DNA from: Ypsolopha sequella | Lineage: Eukaryota; Arthropoda; Insecta; Lepidoptera; Ypsolophidae | Direction of reading: 5' to 3' | Assembly: GCA_934047225.1 (NCBI GenBank) | Contig: OW203991.1 | Coordinates: forward strand, 992,001 to 1,056,000 | DNA length: 64,000 nucleotides | Part shown: positions 32,431-44,167 of the stretch, piece by piece | How the letters are laid out: each line of letters starts with the position of its first letter | How positions within the stretch are numbered: position 1 is the first letter of the stretch | Program-made: the position numbers and the translations under genes | The notes under the pieces: model-generated | What the model was told of the DNA's origin: nothing | Seen by the model: the letters and a program-made list of their open reading frames with translations, nothing else | The model's database searches: none

Positions 32431-33498
32431 TTACACGTTACGTATATTATGTTACGTACATTAAGCTACGTACATTATGTTACGTACATTATGTTACGTA
32501 CATTATGTTACGTACATTATGTTACGTACATTATGTTACGTATATTATGTTACGTACATTATATTACGTATATTATGTTACGTACATTATGTTACGTACA
32601 TTGAGTTACGTACATTATGTTACGTATATTATGTTACATACATCATGTTACGTACATTATGTTACGTACATTATGTTACGTATATTATGTTACGTACATT
32701 ATATTACGTATATTATGTTACGCACATTATGTTACGTACATTATATTACGTACATTATGTTACGTATATTATGTTACGCACATTAAGTTACGTACATTAT
32801 GTTACGTCCATTATGTTACGTATATTATGTTACGTATATTATGTTACGTACATTATGTTACGTATATTATGTTACGTACATTAAGTTACGTACATTATGT
32901 TACGTACATTAAGTTACGTTTTTTATGTTACGTACATTATGTTACGTATATTATGTTACGTACATTATATTACGTATATTATGTTACGTACATTATGTTA
33001 CGTACATTGAGTTACGTACATTATGTTACGTATATTATGTTACATACATCATGTTACGTACATTATGTTACGGACATTATGTTACGTATATTATGTTACG
33101 TACATTATATTACGTATATTATGTAACGCACATTATGTTACGTACATTATATTACGTACATTATGTTACGTATATTATGTTACGCACATTAAGTTACGTA
33201 CATTATGTTACGTCCATTATGTTACGTATATTATGTTACGTATATTATGTTACGTACATTATGTTACGTACATTATGCTACGTACATTATGTTACGTATA
33301 TTATGTTACGTACATTAAGTTACGTACATTATGTTACGTACATTAAGTTACGTTTTTTATGTTACGTACATTATGTTACGTATATTATGTTACGTACATT
33401 AAGTTACGTACATTATGTTACGTACATTAAGTTACGTTTTTTATGTTACGTACATTATGTTACGTATATTATGTTACGTACATAATGTTACGTTACGT
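32431..33498. repeat. 14-bp satellite, about 76 copies
   Basis: The unit is ACGTACATTATGTT with variants ACGTATATT, ACATTAAGTT, ACATTGAGTT and ACGTTTTTT. The rare string TTGAGTTACGTACATTATG recurs at 32600 and 33006, 406 bp (29 units) apart, so a large block was duplicated. The 14-bp period makes every frame cycle through the same peptide, producing spurious frames of up to 186 codons. Confidence 0.95.
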
Positions 33499-35060
33499 AT
33501 ATTCTGAAGTATAAACATATAAACAAGGTCAAAAGACCTTGGTATTCAAAATGTCTACCCGCTTTAACTGTATTGTCAGCATAGACTATCTATTCGATGG
33601 TATAGATAGACTATTAGAAAAATGTCAGAGTTTGCGATTTTGAATAAACTAATAACAAATAATTAACAATAATATTTTTGTTTTATCAGAAATCTAATAA
33701 TCCTTCGTTAAAAAAAGGGACTGAAGTTACATATAAGTTTTTAACATGCTCCCCTATGTGAGATGTGAACAGAGGAGTATCCACTTCAAAAATGTAGGTA
33801 CAAAATATCAACTACATAGTTTCAACCTAAATACTTCAACGCGAATTTCATATACGGACTATTTGCCTACGGGAACACATGCCGAATTAGTGCGACTTAA
33901 AATATTGACAATGTAACCACGCGGAGCTAGCCTGATCCTGATATTAGAGAATCACGGGTGAAAATGTTGCCGTTGTAAGATTATGCGTCTTTAAACATCA
34001 CTAAAAGTAACAAAAAATGTCTTAAAAAATTACTAAAAGAAAAATTAAGGAACATAAAATCAAAGAAAATATTTGATGACGGCCATTTTAAAAATTGTTG
34101 TGAATTCATGTCGTACGACATGAAGTGACTTTTCAAGTAAATTAAACCGGCCGAATTTTAAGTCGCTGAAAAGCTGAAAACTATTGACATGACAGTAATC
34201 ATTTTTCGTATAGACGAGTAACTTTTGTATTGATAGTAACTTTGACTATCGAGATAAATCGAAAATCACAAAAAATCTGTTCTTTGTTTCATTTTGTACA
34301 TTGTGTACGCTTAACTACCGTTTTAGAGTTTCGTCAAAAAAATAGCAAAGTTTCAGTGTCTGTTAGTCTGTCCGTCCATTATATATATATACCTACAATA
34401 CGCACAAAATAACTATTCACATTCACTCACCTACCCTTTACTTACTTACACACGCAACCTCACACACTACACACTCACACACACCCTTATATTCTCAGAT
34501 TTCACACATATGCACACATTTACACACACTCACGAATAAGACCGTGCATTTAACTTTAATTGTCATGTAAAAATATTTTAATTTTTGTTATAAAGTTTAT
34601 TACAATTATTTGTTTTGGTATAAATTTTAATAATTTATGGCTATGGAAGAGTGGGGTCTTCTGTTACAAGTATTTTATACTTACAAGAAGGCCTCAACAA
34701 TGTTTTTGTTAAAATGTGTTTTTTTTACCGAAATAAATATTTTTGTATTTTTTTTTTTGTATTCACCCACCGCATAACTCAATTACTTGTATCAGTTTAA
34801 TCCAATGCCAATAAATTTACCATGTTTCCGTCAAATACTTCACGTGAGGAAAATTAAAAATATTTATAATGATGAAACCCCTTTACAGTTCATTACATTT
34901 GGCAGCAAATTTAACGTTAAAAACGTTAATTTAAACGTTAAACTACATCGATTCAGCCACCAACCGCCATCACAACATCCCTTGGATGCCACCCGGGCCT
35001 AATATCCGATCACACCCGGTATCACGTCCTATTAACATGAATTGGTGATATCGCGTTTAA
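33499..35060. other. Non-coding stretch
   Basis: AT-rich, with short CA- and TA-rich patches (34380-34400, 34440-34540). No exons or named repeats seen. Confidence 0.5.
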
Positions 35061-35690
35061 ACGATCGCGTCGATGACTGGGGCTGTGAACTAGGATTAAG
35101 TAGCGTCTACGTTTAAAAGATTACGTCGATGACTAAGGCTGTAAACTAGGGTTAAGTAGCGTCTACGTTTAAAAGATTACGTCGATGACTAAGGCTGTAA
35201 ACTAGGGTTAAGTAACGTCTACGTTTAAAAGATTATGTCGATGACTAAGGCTGTAAACTAGGGTTAAGTAGCGTCTACGTTTAAAAGATTACGTCAATGA
35301 CTAGGACTGTAAACTAGGGTTACGTAGCGTCTACGGTTAAAAGATTACATCGATGACTAAGGCTGTAAACTAGGGTTAAGTAGCGTCTACGTTTAAAAGA
35401 TTACGTCAATGACTAGGACTGTAAACTAGGGTTACGTAGCGTCTACGGTTAAAAGATTACATCGATGACTAAGGCTGTAAACTAGGGTTAAGTAGCGTCT
35501 ACGTTTAAAAGATTACGTCAATGACTAGGACTGTAAACTAGGGTTACGTAGCGTCTACGGTTAAAAGATTACATCGATGACTAAGGCTGTAAATTAGGGT
35601 TACGTAGCGTCTACGTTTAAAAGATTACGTCAATGGCTAAGGCTGTAAACTAGGGTTAAGTAGCGTCTACGTTTAAGTGATCGCGTCGAT
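35061..35690. repeat. 56-bp satellite, about 11 copies
   Basis: The unit contains GACTAAGGCTGTAAACTAGG followed by GTTAAGTAGCGTCTACG. Adjacent copies are 56 bp apart (35141, 35197). The marker GTCAATGACTAGG at 35293, 35405 and about 35517 shows a 112-bp dimer repeated three times. Edge copies are more diverged than central ones. Confidence 0.92.
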
Positions 35691-37500
35691 GACTTTAAAC
35701 GTAAATAAATAGCAATATACTTATAACGCTGCCGTAAGAGTTAAAATCGTACAAAACAGGTAGCTTGAGCCACAGACAACGGTACATACCTTCAACTCAA
35801 GCCTTGATACTTATGTTACTTAAACCTTTACAAGTACAAAATAAACTAAACCAATTAAAGTTTTACCAAAGCCCTCCTCCAAGTTCCAAAATCTCTCAAA
35901 CGCTCCTTTTAAGGCTGCATTTATAGTCAGATTAAGCACCTCATTTTGCATCAATCAGAACTGAACTCTATAACGTTTCTTTTTGGTTCAAAATAGCGCG
36001 CTCTGAAAAACTGCGTTTTATTTCATAACTTGGCTTCTAGAATAAATTATTAAAATGTTCTTAAATGTTTAGACGAGGTTATTGTTCACTTATTTTAATT
36101 ATAAAATGTCAAGGCTGTATAATTTAATTAAGACCCTTTAACACTCAAAAAACATGAAATAGAGGGGACGTCCATAAATCCATAAAATTAAGTTTTGTGG
36201 CAACAGCTATAATTATAACATGGCAAGAGCATTTATTATCCAAAAAAGGGCAATAGGGACTATTTTACGACAGTTTGAAGCCATCTTCGGGTACTAGGAA
36301 TCTAGTGATTGAGTTGTGCAAGAGCAAGGCTCGTAAAACATCGTGCGATTTCCAAACGAACACCGTCAGTGTAGTGTGTAGGCCGGTAGATGTAAATCCA
36401 GTCGTCGCCGCAAGTAATAATAAATGACAGAGATGGAGGGTAGATCGCTACGCTTCCTATAACTTGTCGTCATCGCTGCACCGACCAGTTAAATTATACT
36501 TATCTATGCGACCAGTCATTCTGCGACCATTGCAGATGAAACTCTGCCGAAAATTCGGGAAAATATAAAAACCAAACACGGTGAGTCGCGTACTCCTAAT
36601 AATGTTTAAAGTGACCGTGTAAATTTAAAATCTTATCTTATTTTCAGGCCCAAATACAATACTCTCACTTTACATTGTAACATTAGTTTGATGTAAGATT
36701 TACTCTTCGAAATATTGTTATATGACTACATTGTGATATGTCAACAACCTGTATACAGGGTGTAATCGTTAAGTGTGACCAGGCAATTATTTCGTAACTA
36801 TTAAAGATATCAAAAAAATTTAAACTGATATCGAAAGTAAGTTACTTAATCAGTAAAATGACATCAATAACTTTTTGAAAATCAAACGAGATGTATCCAA
36901 AATTTTGAGATTAAACATCCCCATACATTAAGTATGAGATTAGTAGAAAGGTTTTAGTTAACTTATTTTATAACATATAACCTGTATACATATAACCTAA
37001 ACCTAGTAAATAAAAAAAATATGAACACGACACATATTTTATGTGTTACAAGCATATATGAAAGCTCAACCAGTCCCGAATACAAACTCTTGCCATGGAC
37101 CTGAGTATTTTAATAAATATAAACAATTATCTGCTATATTACTACCCCTTTAGTGGAGTCGTCGTCAAGCAAATAAAAAAATAACACCTTAGTAACTAAA
37201 CATAAAAAGGCATTAACTTATATAGTAGTAATAAAAATACATTTATTTACATGTTATTACACAATAAAGAAAATTCGCCGAAACAAAAACAAACATTTCA
37301 AGACGAGCCAAAGAAAGCGGGGCACTACGTACCTTTTCTCGAAGCGTTTCGTCATATTTTCGAACCCTCATAGCTTTGGTATGGATAATAGAGAGATATC
37401 AAATTCTCAAGATAAGATGTTAGAAGCAGTCTTACTAAACACAATAAGTTTCATTTGTCTAGCTTTTATACTTTGAATTTTATTAATACCTAAAATACGT
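35691..37500. other. Non-coding stretch with a short ACAGGG element
   Basis: About 36752-36990 is bounded by CCTGTATACAGGGTGTAATC and AACCTGTATAC, a likely small DNA element with the ACAGG end also seen at 24397. 36290-36550 is GC-richer without splice-flanked frames. No genes. Confidence 0.45.
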
Positions 37501-37870
37501 CGATTTCGTCACTCACTGACTCACTCACTGACTCACTCATCACTCACTGATGATCATCAAAACCTCATAAAAAGCTGAAATTCGGTATGCAGGCTAGGAT
37601 TAGTACACAAACATCAAAAAAATTAAGAAATTTCTAACTTTCACCCTCCACACCTTAGCACACAAAAAAAATTTAAGAAATCTGTAATTTTTACCCTCCA
37701 ACCCCTATTAAGGTCCGGTTCTGTAATATTAAAAATATATTCCCAACTTCTAAAAGTTCTAGAAATTTTAATTTTATTATTTGCCGTGTTATAGGCTATA
37801 GTAACAGGTAGGTATTCTGTAAAATTAGTAATCCAGTAACCATCAGTGGCTATCTATAACGGCTGAAGCC
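37501..37870 (+). repeat. Interspersed repeat with CACTCACTGACT run
   Basis: GTCACTCACTGACTCACTC leads into CCTCATAAAAAGCTGAAATTC and three similar ACCCTCCA segments (about 37640-37710). It looks like a retroelement-derived repeat with a tetranucleotide-like run; class unknown. Confidence 0.5.
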
Positions 37871-38634
37871 GCGTTACCCCAGGCGGTCCTCCAAACGTGG
37901 AAAGACAAGTTTTTAGTTTTTTCAGACGAATGTAAATGGCACTAAGTGGCGTTTATATCACGATATAACTCGCTTGCAAACTGCCCGTCAAATACTTACG
38001 TGAATTTTTTCCTACACGTTGAAATCTTTACTAATTTTAGTTATACTCTTGATATCTGTTATATTATTAAATGTTAAAAGTGAAGTTTAGTTAGTTAGAC
38101 ATCGTTGTCGAAATCGAAGGTATGATTGCTTGTACCTGAATTGAAATTAATTGTCCAGACTGGAATTGCTCATGTTATTGCGCATGCAGATAAATATTAA
38201 CGAGTATACTAATATTGCTTACTAAATACATAATATTTGATTACTGGTGTGTATTTCTTAAATATGTAGGTACTTAATTAAAGAGTTTGGTTAAGTAATT
38301 CTTAGATTTAAAGGTTTTTACATTGAAAAAATACTACTACCTCTAATAATTATCCATTAAATCAGCCTAATACGCCTCAATTTCTAGGTAAACGACAAAG
38401 TACTGGTGTTCTTTCTTAAAAATATAATATGGGTTGAGAAATAATTTCCCTAGAAGTAGGGGGTCCCCATCGTGTAGTTCACATTCCAGGAGATGGTTCC
38501 TATCTTTTTTATTCCTTAACATACTTAATGTATGGCAAAATTTACTTTGAGGTGGCGTTGCAAGTTAGGTCTGACGTAGTTCTCTATGTTGTAGAACACT
38601 GGGACGAACTGCAACTGACTGATTCCGAGTCTTA
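37871..38634. other. Non-coding stretch
   Basis: AT-rich. No feature recognised. Confidence 0.5.
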
Positions 38635-39000
38635 TTCATGAGCTAAAAATAAAAATAAGGCAATGAGAGTTATAACTATTTTCCAAGTCCTTAACTCTAC
38701 AAGGCTTAACTCTACAAACCCTAAATCTTGGTCAAAAAGTATGGCTTGGCCGTTTCGTGGCAACCAAACAGACACTCCCATGTAATATAATACTATGTCA
38801 TGCAATAGTTTCATGAAACGGCCAAGCCATACTTTTTGAGCAAGATGTAGGGTTTGTAGAGTTAAGGTTTGTAGAGTTAGGCCTTGTAGAGTTAAGGACT
38901 TAGCTTTAAATGAGATCTGATAACTTTTTAACAGTGAAAGTGTTATGAGCTTATGAGTCTTGGCGACCTAGTGTACATGAAATGTTTTTGATGGGATTTT
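38635..39000. mobile_element. Palindromic MITE-like element, copy 2
   Basis: Inverted arms: AACTCTACAAACCCTAAATC and GTATGGCTTGGCCGTTTC on the left, with GAAACGGCCAAGCCATAC and GATGTAGGGTTTGTAGAGTT on the right. The arms contain several TCTACAA sub-repeats. It is the same family as 9105-9460, including the outer ACATTTCATGTA (inverted here near 38975). Non-coding. Confidence 0.8.
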
Positions 39001-39994
39001 AGTTTTCCGTAAACTTTAAATATGACCTGTCTAGAAAGTTTCGGTACTAGTCATCTGTGGGAAGAGGTTTTTGTTTAAAGAGGACTTGCACTTAACGACA
39101 TACTTGAGTTTGTGATTTTAAGCTGTTTTAGGAAAAGTGGTGGCATCATTGCCTTAACCAATATTTTTTCAAATAATTAATTTATTAAAAAATAGGTAAC
39201 GCCTCCTTTAAAATACTAAAACATGATTTTGGACCCTCATTCACACTTTGGTCCCTTTAAAGAGAAAATTTTTGTGACATACTACTTTGTTACAGGTGGA
39301 TTAAGTTCGTTGGTGGATACAAATAAAAAGTAACTGCTTTAAATTTCAAGACGATAATTTTATCCGTGCCGAAGACAAGTCACTGTGACAGATTAACGAA
39401 TAAATGAGTATAGAACTTATAAGAATACTCTTTTTAACCTTTTTACCATTCGTTTGCTCGCTCAGGACGCAGTTTGTTACTATCAAGCTAGGTATAGTTT
39501 AATAATTGAAATAATTTTAGTTTAAGTGTTCCACCGATCATAGCTCCGACATAGCTCCTAGATCATAGCAAAAGAGGATTCTGGATCATATCTACTAGAT
39601 CGTCGCTATAGGTCAGGAAAGAGTGTGTTTGAGATAAAAATTGTCTTTTTTCAAACAAGCGTGTAATAATACGATCATAATTTAAAGCACCTTGTTTGAC
39701 ATAAATCGAACTTCCAGTGGTGGTAGAAACCACGCCATCAGTGGCTGGCAATATTAGTATGAAAATCTATATATCTGTCATGTTATCACGCTGGCAATTT
39801 CACTATGAAACTTGTGTTATTTGAATAGGTATGGAATTTGGTTTTGTTACGTTTACTCACCAGCAATTTCAAGGTGCAAAGAGGTTTTTTATTGTTACTG
39901 GATAAATATAAATGGGGTAAAGTCAAACAAACCATGACGTGCGAAACGTGAGAATTGTATTGGTATTTTATTGGATTAATAATTATTGATTAAA
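39001..39994. other. Non-coding stretch upstream of a candidate first exon
   Basis: No exon or repeat recognised. It includes an odd set of GATCATAG and CATAGCTCC words at 39535-39600. Confidence 0.45.
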
Positions 39995-40069
39995 ATGAAC
40001 TCAAGCGAAGAAATAGTGTCCGATGATATTTTGAATGAAGCATCGGACAGTGAATATCTGGACGTCAAG
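39995..40069 (+). CDS. Candidate first coding exon, acidic N-terminus
   Basis: An ATG at 39995 opens MNSSEEIVSDDILNEASDSE and then YLDVK, meeting a consensus donor AAG|GTAAGT at 40070 in phase 0. An acidic, Ser-rich start followed directly by a strong donor is a reasonable first exon, and similar starts occur in transposase-derived genes. No second exon was found on the plus strand before the LINE fragments, so it could be a relic. Identity unknown. Confidence 0.35.
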
Positions 40070-40139
40070 GTAAGTGTTCCTCTAGTAGTATCTATTATAA
40101 ATCTTGCCTACTAAACGTTTTGTCGTTTTATTTTTGAAG

Positions 40140-40256
40140 TTGCCTTTTTTATGACTGTGTTATTTTAGTTTATGATTTTGTAAACTTATTTGCGTACCAT
40201 GTTTGGTTTATGTTGCTAATAAATATGATTTGATTTGATTTGATTTGACTTAGCAT
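40140..40256 (+). mobile_element. LINE 3' tail with (TGATT)n
   Basis: GTTGCTAATAAATATGATTTG is followed by repeats of ATTTG, the usual poly(A)-signal plus short-repeat tail of jockey/CR1-type LINEs. Only the extreme 3' end is present. Confidence 0.5.
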
Positions 40257-40799
40257 ATCAACTTTTTGAATTGTAAAAAGTAAAAACGTATTTTACAAAT
40301 TTTTTTAATATCCATGCTTTGTTTGAGAAAAGAACTATACATGCCTCGGCGGCAATTGGGCATTGTTGTACTTATGTAAGTGTGCCTCGGCTACGTTTCG
40401 GCATTATTTACATTATCACGTACAACTATCAATGCCTAACTTGCCAGCCGCGGCAGTAAACTACTACTTCAGAAGTTACAGCAGTGGAGCACAAAGCAGG
40501 CTACATTGAGATACTACGTACTCAAAACTACTTCAGTGGACATAAACATAAACCTGTTCCAAACTCGAATTAATAATCGTATTCACTAAATTAGGCAAAG
40601 ATCCAGGACTTGTAGGACAAACGAAAACCACTATCCCGTGGCTTCGTCCGTGAATAAAACAATTTGTGAAACTTCCCTCTCACGAAGTTTTGTGATGTGA
40701 TGTTGGAGGCCAAGTTTTGTGATGCATACTTCTTTGAGACCTGTAGGAGTAACGGGTGATGCAATATAACTGACAAACATAATCGTTTATCACCTTTAC
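40257..40799. other. Non-coding stretch
   Basis: 40320-40560 has repeated GCCTCGGC words and 40590-40800 looks like eroded LINE sequence, but no frame holds. Confidence 0.4.
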
Positions 40800-41215
40800 T
40801 TTGTAAGAATCTTGAAAAATTGGAACCTCTTTGTACATACAATACATTTTTTTTGCCAAACTGCCACCAACGTACAAACACTGCATTACTGACGAAAAGT
40901 GTATTCGGTATGGCACCAGTAATTTATAATAACTTGCCATTAAGAAAGTGCAATTTAAATATATTTAGGAATAAATTAAATAGAATATTGGCAAATAAAT
41001 GCGATTACACTATAAAGGAATTTTTAATTGATAAAATTTATGATTGCTTATTTATATTATTTTAATTATTGTTAATTTTAGTCAGACTTGTATATTTGTA
41101 CGCTGTAAGGCAAACATGAAAAACATTGTATTTTAACACTTGACATCTGTATATATCTCTACTCATGTTTTTTACAAATAAATTATATTTTGATTTTGAT
41201 TTTGACAATAGATAA
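40800..41215 (+). pseudogene. LINE ORF2 C-terminus and 3' UTR, truncated
   Basis: The plus frame up to TAA at 41065 ends with VFGMAPVIYNNLPLRKCNLN, IFRNKLNR and YTIKEFLIDK, the characteristic C-terminal helices of jockey/CR1-like ORF2 proteins. It is followed by a 3' UTR ending AAATTATATTTTGATTTTGA with a short-repeat tail near 41190-41210. Reverse transcriptase and endonuclease are missing (5' truncation). Confidence 0.7.
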
Positions 41216-41570
41216 AGAACATTAAGCATTGCAGATTAAAAAATAAACATGAAAACTAATTGCACAATGCACATGAGCGTAACTTACGTTCATGGGAACG
41301 AAGTCACACTCCAGACACTTAGCGAATGAGAGCTAGACCGAAAAAAGTGCAAGACATCGATCGTCACGACACTTTTGTTATAGTATGTGTGTTTGTGTGT
41401 TTACAAGCGTACGTGTACGAGTATGTATAGGTAATAGGTAAATTACTGCAGAATAACCGTGCGGCGTGCGCGTCAGTAGCAAAATGAAGTTCTTTCCAAC
41501 CGGATGTGTTTGAAATTGTTATCATCTAATATAATTTGATTTATTTTAGAAAATTAATTATTTATTTACA
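41216..41570. other. Non-coding stretch
   Basis: No feature recognised. Confidence 0.5.
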
Positions 41571-42060
41571 TAAACAATACAATACCGAGACTGCTGTCCC
41601 GGGGTAGGGTGCCTAAAATACTGGCGACATTACCTCTTTGGATGGCCAGACTATATCATCTGGCCTAGGTAAGCGCCAGCCCTCCGGTCACCCGTAGTTT
41701 CAACAAGACATGAAGATATTTCCTTAAAGAGTCTTCGCGCTTTCAGGCCCCACGGGCCCAAAGTCTCGACACCAAACGGCGCGAATAAGTAGCGGCTTTA
41801 AAGCATAGCATACTTACGCCGTTTGTTGTCCTCTGCAGTTGGCGCTGCGGTGCCTGCCGTCCTACAGCTTTGTTTGACATAGGAGTGCGCCAGCGTGTCG
41901 ACACAGGTAGCGTCTCACACTAACGGCCTCCCATGCTACCACAGAATCAATGACATTCCATCGGGGCTCCATCGTCTCGAACTCTACCTGGATGTTCAGT
42001 AGTGGAAACCACAGAACATATGTTCTGAGGTCGGAACATTGGCAGTAGCAAGGGCCCTAT
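41571..42060 (-). pseudogene. LINE fragment, C-terminal nuclease-like region, minus strand
   Basis: Minus-strand translation in shifting frames gives VVAWEAVSVRRYLC, YAML.KAATYSRRLVSRLWA, RVTGGLALT and SLAIQRGNVASILGTLPR. This order matches the C-terminal part of a LINE protein group known from many invertebrates (…GVETLGPWG…AIQRGNAASVLG…). It needs at least two frameshifts and contains stops, so it is dead. Confidence 0.65.
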
Positions 42061-42377
42061 TAATATAATTTAATGAAAAAAAATTTCGTTTGAGTAAAAA
42101 TTTACCATCTACAATACCTTAAATTTCCTTGAGGGTCCATTGATTTAATTTTAATTTAATTTAATTAATTAATAATTAAAGCCCATAGTAATACAAAATG
42201 TGTTAACTTATAAATATTATTGGTAGATACTGTCAATATCGGATTTTACTATGCTAATTGTACATGTTAAGTTTATAAGTTACTAGGAACAGGACAATTA
42301 TTTCATTTTTTAATATAACATGTCATACAATGACAAAAACACAAGACTCAGCAAAACAGCGAAGAATGTATTAATAG
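42061..42377. other. Non-coding AT-rich stretch
   Basis: No feature recognised beyond a TTAATTTAATTTAATTAATT run near 42150. Confidence 0.5.
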
Positions 42378-42775
42378 TAGTTTATGCTACTAGGGCGAAA
42401 AGGAATAAATTACGAGGACGATTTAAAACACGAGCGTAGCGAGTGTTTTAAACGTAACCGAGTAATTTATTGCTTTTACGCCCGTGTATCATACTACGTT
42501 TTTCAATGCATAGTGTGAGGAAATGAAAACAAATATAATCTTGTGAACTTTAAATTATAATTGGCTCAAAACGACTGTATCCAGAGCCGTTAAACAGTGG
42601 AAAAAAAAGTATAATATCTATGGTACACAGGAAAGTCTGCAGGTTAGCCAACTATTGTAAATAAATTAAAAAAAATAATAATAATAAAGCCCTAGGGCAA
42701 AATAATCGACTTTTTGTTCGGTTTTGATGCACAAAAAGTGGGCCTTTACGAGCACATGCATTGAAAATATTTTAA
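42378..42775 (+). repeat. 395-bp interspersed repeat, second intact copy
   Basis: Same start (GTAGTTTATGCTAC), internal hairpin (TTTAAAACACGAGC..GCGAGTGTTTTAAA) and end (CGAGCACATGCATTGAAAA) as 21998-22395. The hairpin pairs better here, so this copy is closer to the family consensus. Confidence 0.8.
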
Positions 42776-43055
42776 AAGGCAAGTCCTCTCACATTTTGCA
42801 ACAGAGTATCACTACGTCTAAACGCAATCGCCGACCCAACGATCGTCTAAAGTGAATCGCTTATACACCGCTCCTCACGCCCGTGGTCATCTAGAATAGT
42901 TTAGCGGCAAAAAATTGCAAAGTTTCAATTCTAGCCGATCTCTGTGTTATTCTATACAAGAAATCTCACACAGACATGTAAATTGTCCTTATAGAGCAAA
43001 TTTCGATCACATCAAAAAAAATCTATCTAGTTCAAGTTCCTACAAGTAATGAATT
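42776..43055. other. Non-coding stretch
   Basis: No feature recognised. Confidence 0.5.
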
Positions 43056-43470
43056 ATTTTGTGGCCTTCACGGTATAATCCTAACTTTTGAAAGCTTCAA
43101 GAAAATCAATTTTAATTGTGCCAAAAATTGTCAGAAATTATTATAAATGACAAAAGACAAAGACAAAATGATTTTATTGCATGAGTTTTTACAAAAATTA
43201 TTATTCAACTATACTTATTACTAGAGACGTGTACATGCTGAGAATAGTCCACAAGTTAAAAAAATAGTCCTATAATAATTCTGAAGTTGGTGAGGATTAT
43301 GGTGTGAAGGTCATTGTATAATCCTGACCTCTCATGGTTTTCAAATTCCAAAATTCCAAAAAATAGTCCATATAGTCATGATGCCATGCCGAATCTAAAA
43401 ATAGTCCCTCAAGGATTCCAGAGTTATAAGAGTACGTTGGTGAGGATTATACCGTGAAAGTTTAATATTT
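43056..43470. repeat. Inverted-repeat element with GGATTATACCGTGAA ends
   Basis: CTTCACGGTATAATCCTAAC at about 43065 pairs with GGTGAGGATTATACCGTGAA at about 43440. A second, internal palindrome (GAGGATTATGGTG / ATAATCCTGACCTC) sits at 43290-43330. AAAATAGTCC recurs several times between. Probably a decayed foldback element. Confidence 0.55.
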
Positions 43471-44167
43471 TCTGATTTCTGGAGAACGCTTACGTTTTTC
43501 AGTTTGAACTTGGCGTCAAAAAATAGTCTAGAAATAGCCCACCCAAATGATACCAATTTTGACCTGGTTTACTATCCAGAAGTATGACAGAAACATATAC
43601 TACATACTAGGGAATGGTCCCAAAAAATCCCGTCCCGAAAGTCCCGAGATATCAGAGATTTACCGTAGACTAAAGACCTGGGAACGCATAACTTAATCCC
43701 AGTGTTTTCGATACTTCTGAGACTAAGTAAACACCACTATATTAAAATGAAAAATATAAATTTGCACGTAAAAACTCTACCTGTTGCTTGCGTCTGCCAT
43801 TAAAATTTGTTATTAATGTTAAAGACTGATTGATGTTAAGCTTTAGATTGATAATTAATAATGTTGAAGAATGATTAATGTCTAAGAACACTGTTATTTG
43901 TAATAATATTAACAAAAAACGATGTTGTATTTTATTACCTACTCAAAATAGCTAAAAATATGGAAAAAAACCCTACTAAGGAATCAGGTCAAAAAGAAGC
44001 AATGAATGTGTACCGAAATTCTAAAAAATCTTGCGACTCCCGGTTCTTTTAACAGCTATTAACAAAAAGCCCGGGAATCAATTATAGCACCGGTTCTTTA
44101 GTCCCTACTACATCCATGATTTTTTGATTCAGTCACGGGCACTGAAATTCCAAATCTATTTATTATT
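43471..44167. other. Non-coding stretch
   Basis: AT-rich. No exon or repeat recognised. Confidence 0.5.

Noticed and set aside
32418..33485. Several overlapping long open frames (up to 186 codons) in plus frames
   Set aside because: They are the 14-bp satellite translated; the same peptide (MLRTLCYVHYVTYI) appears in every frame.
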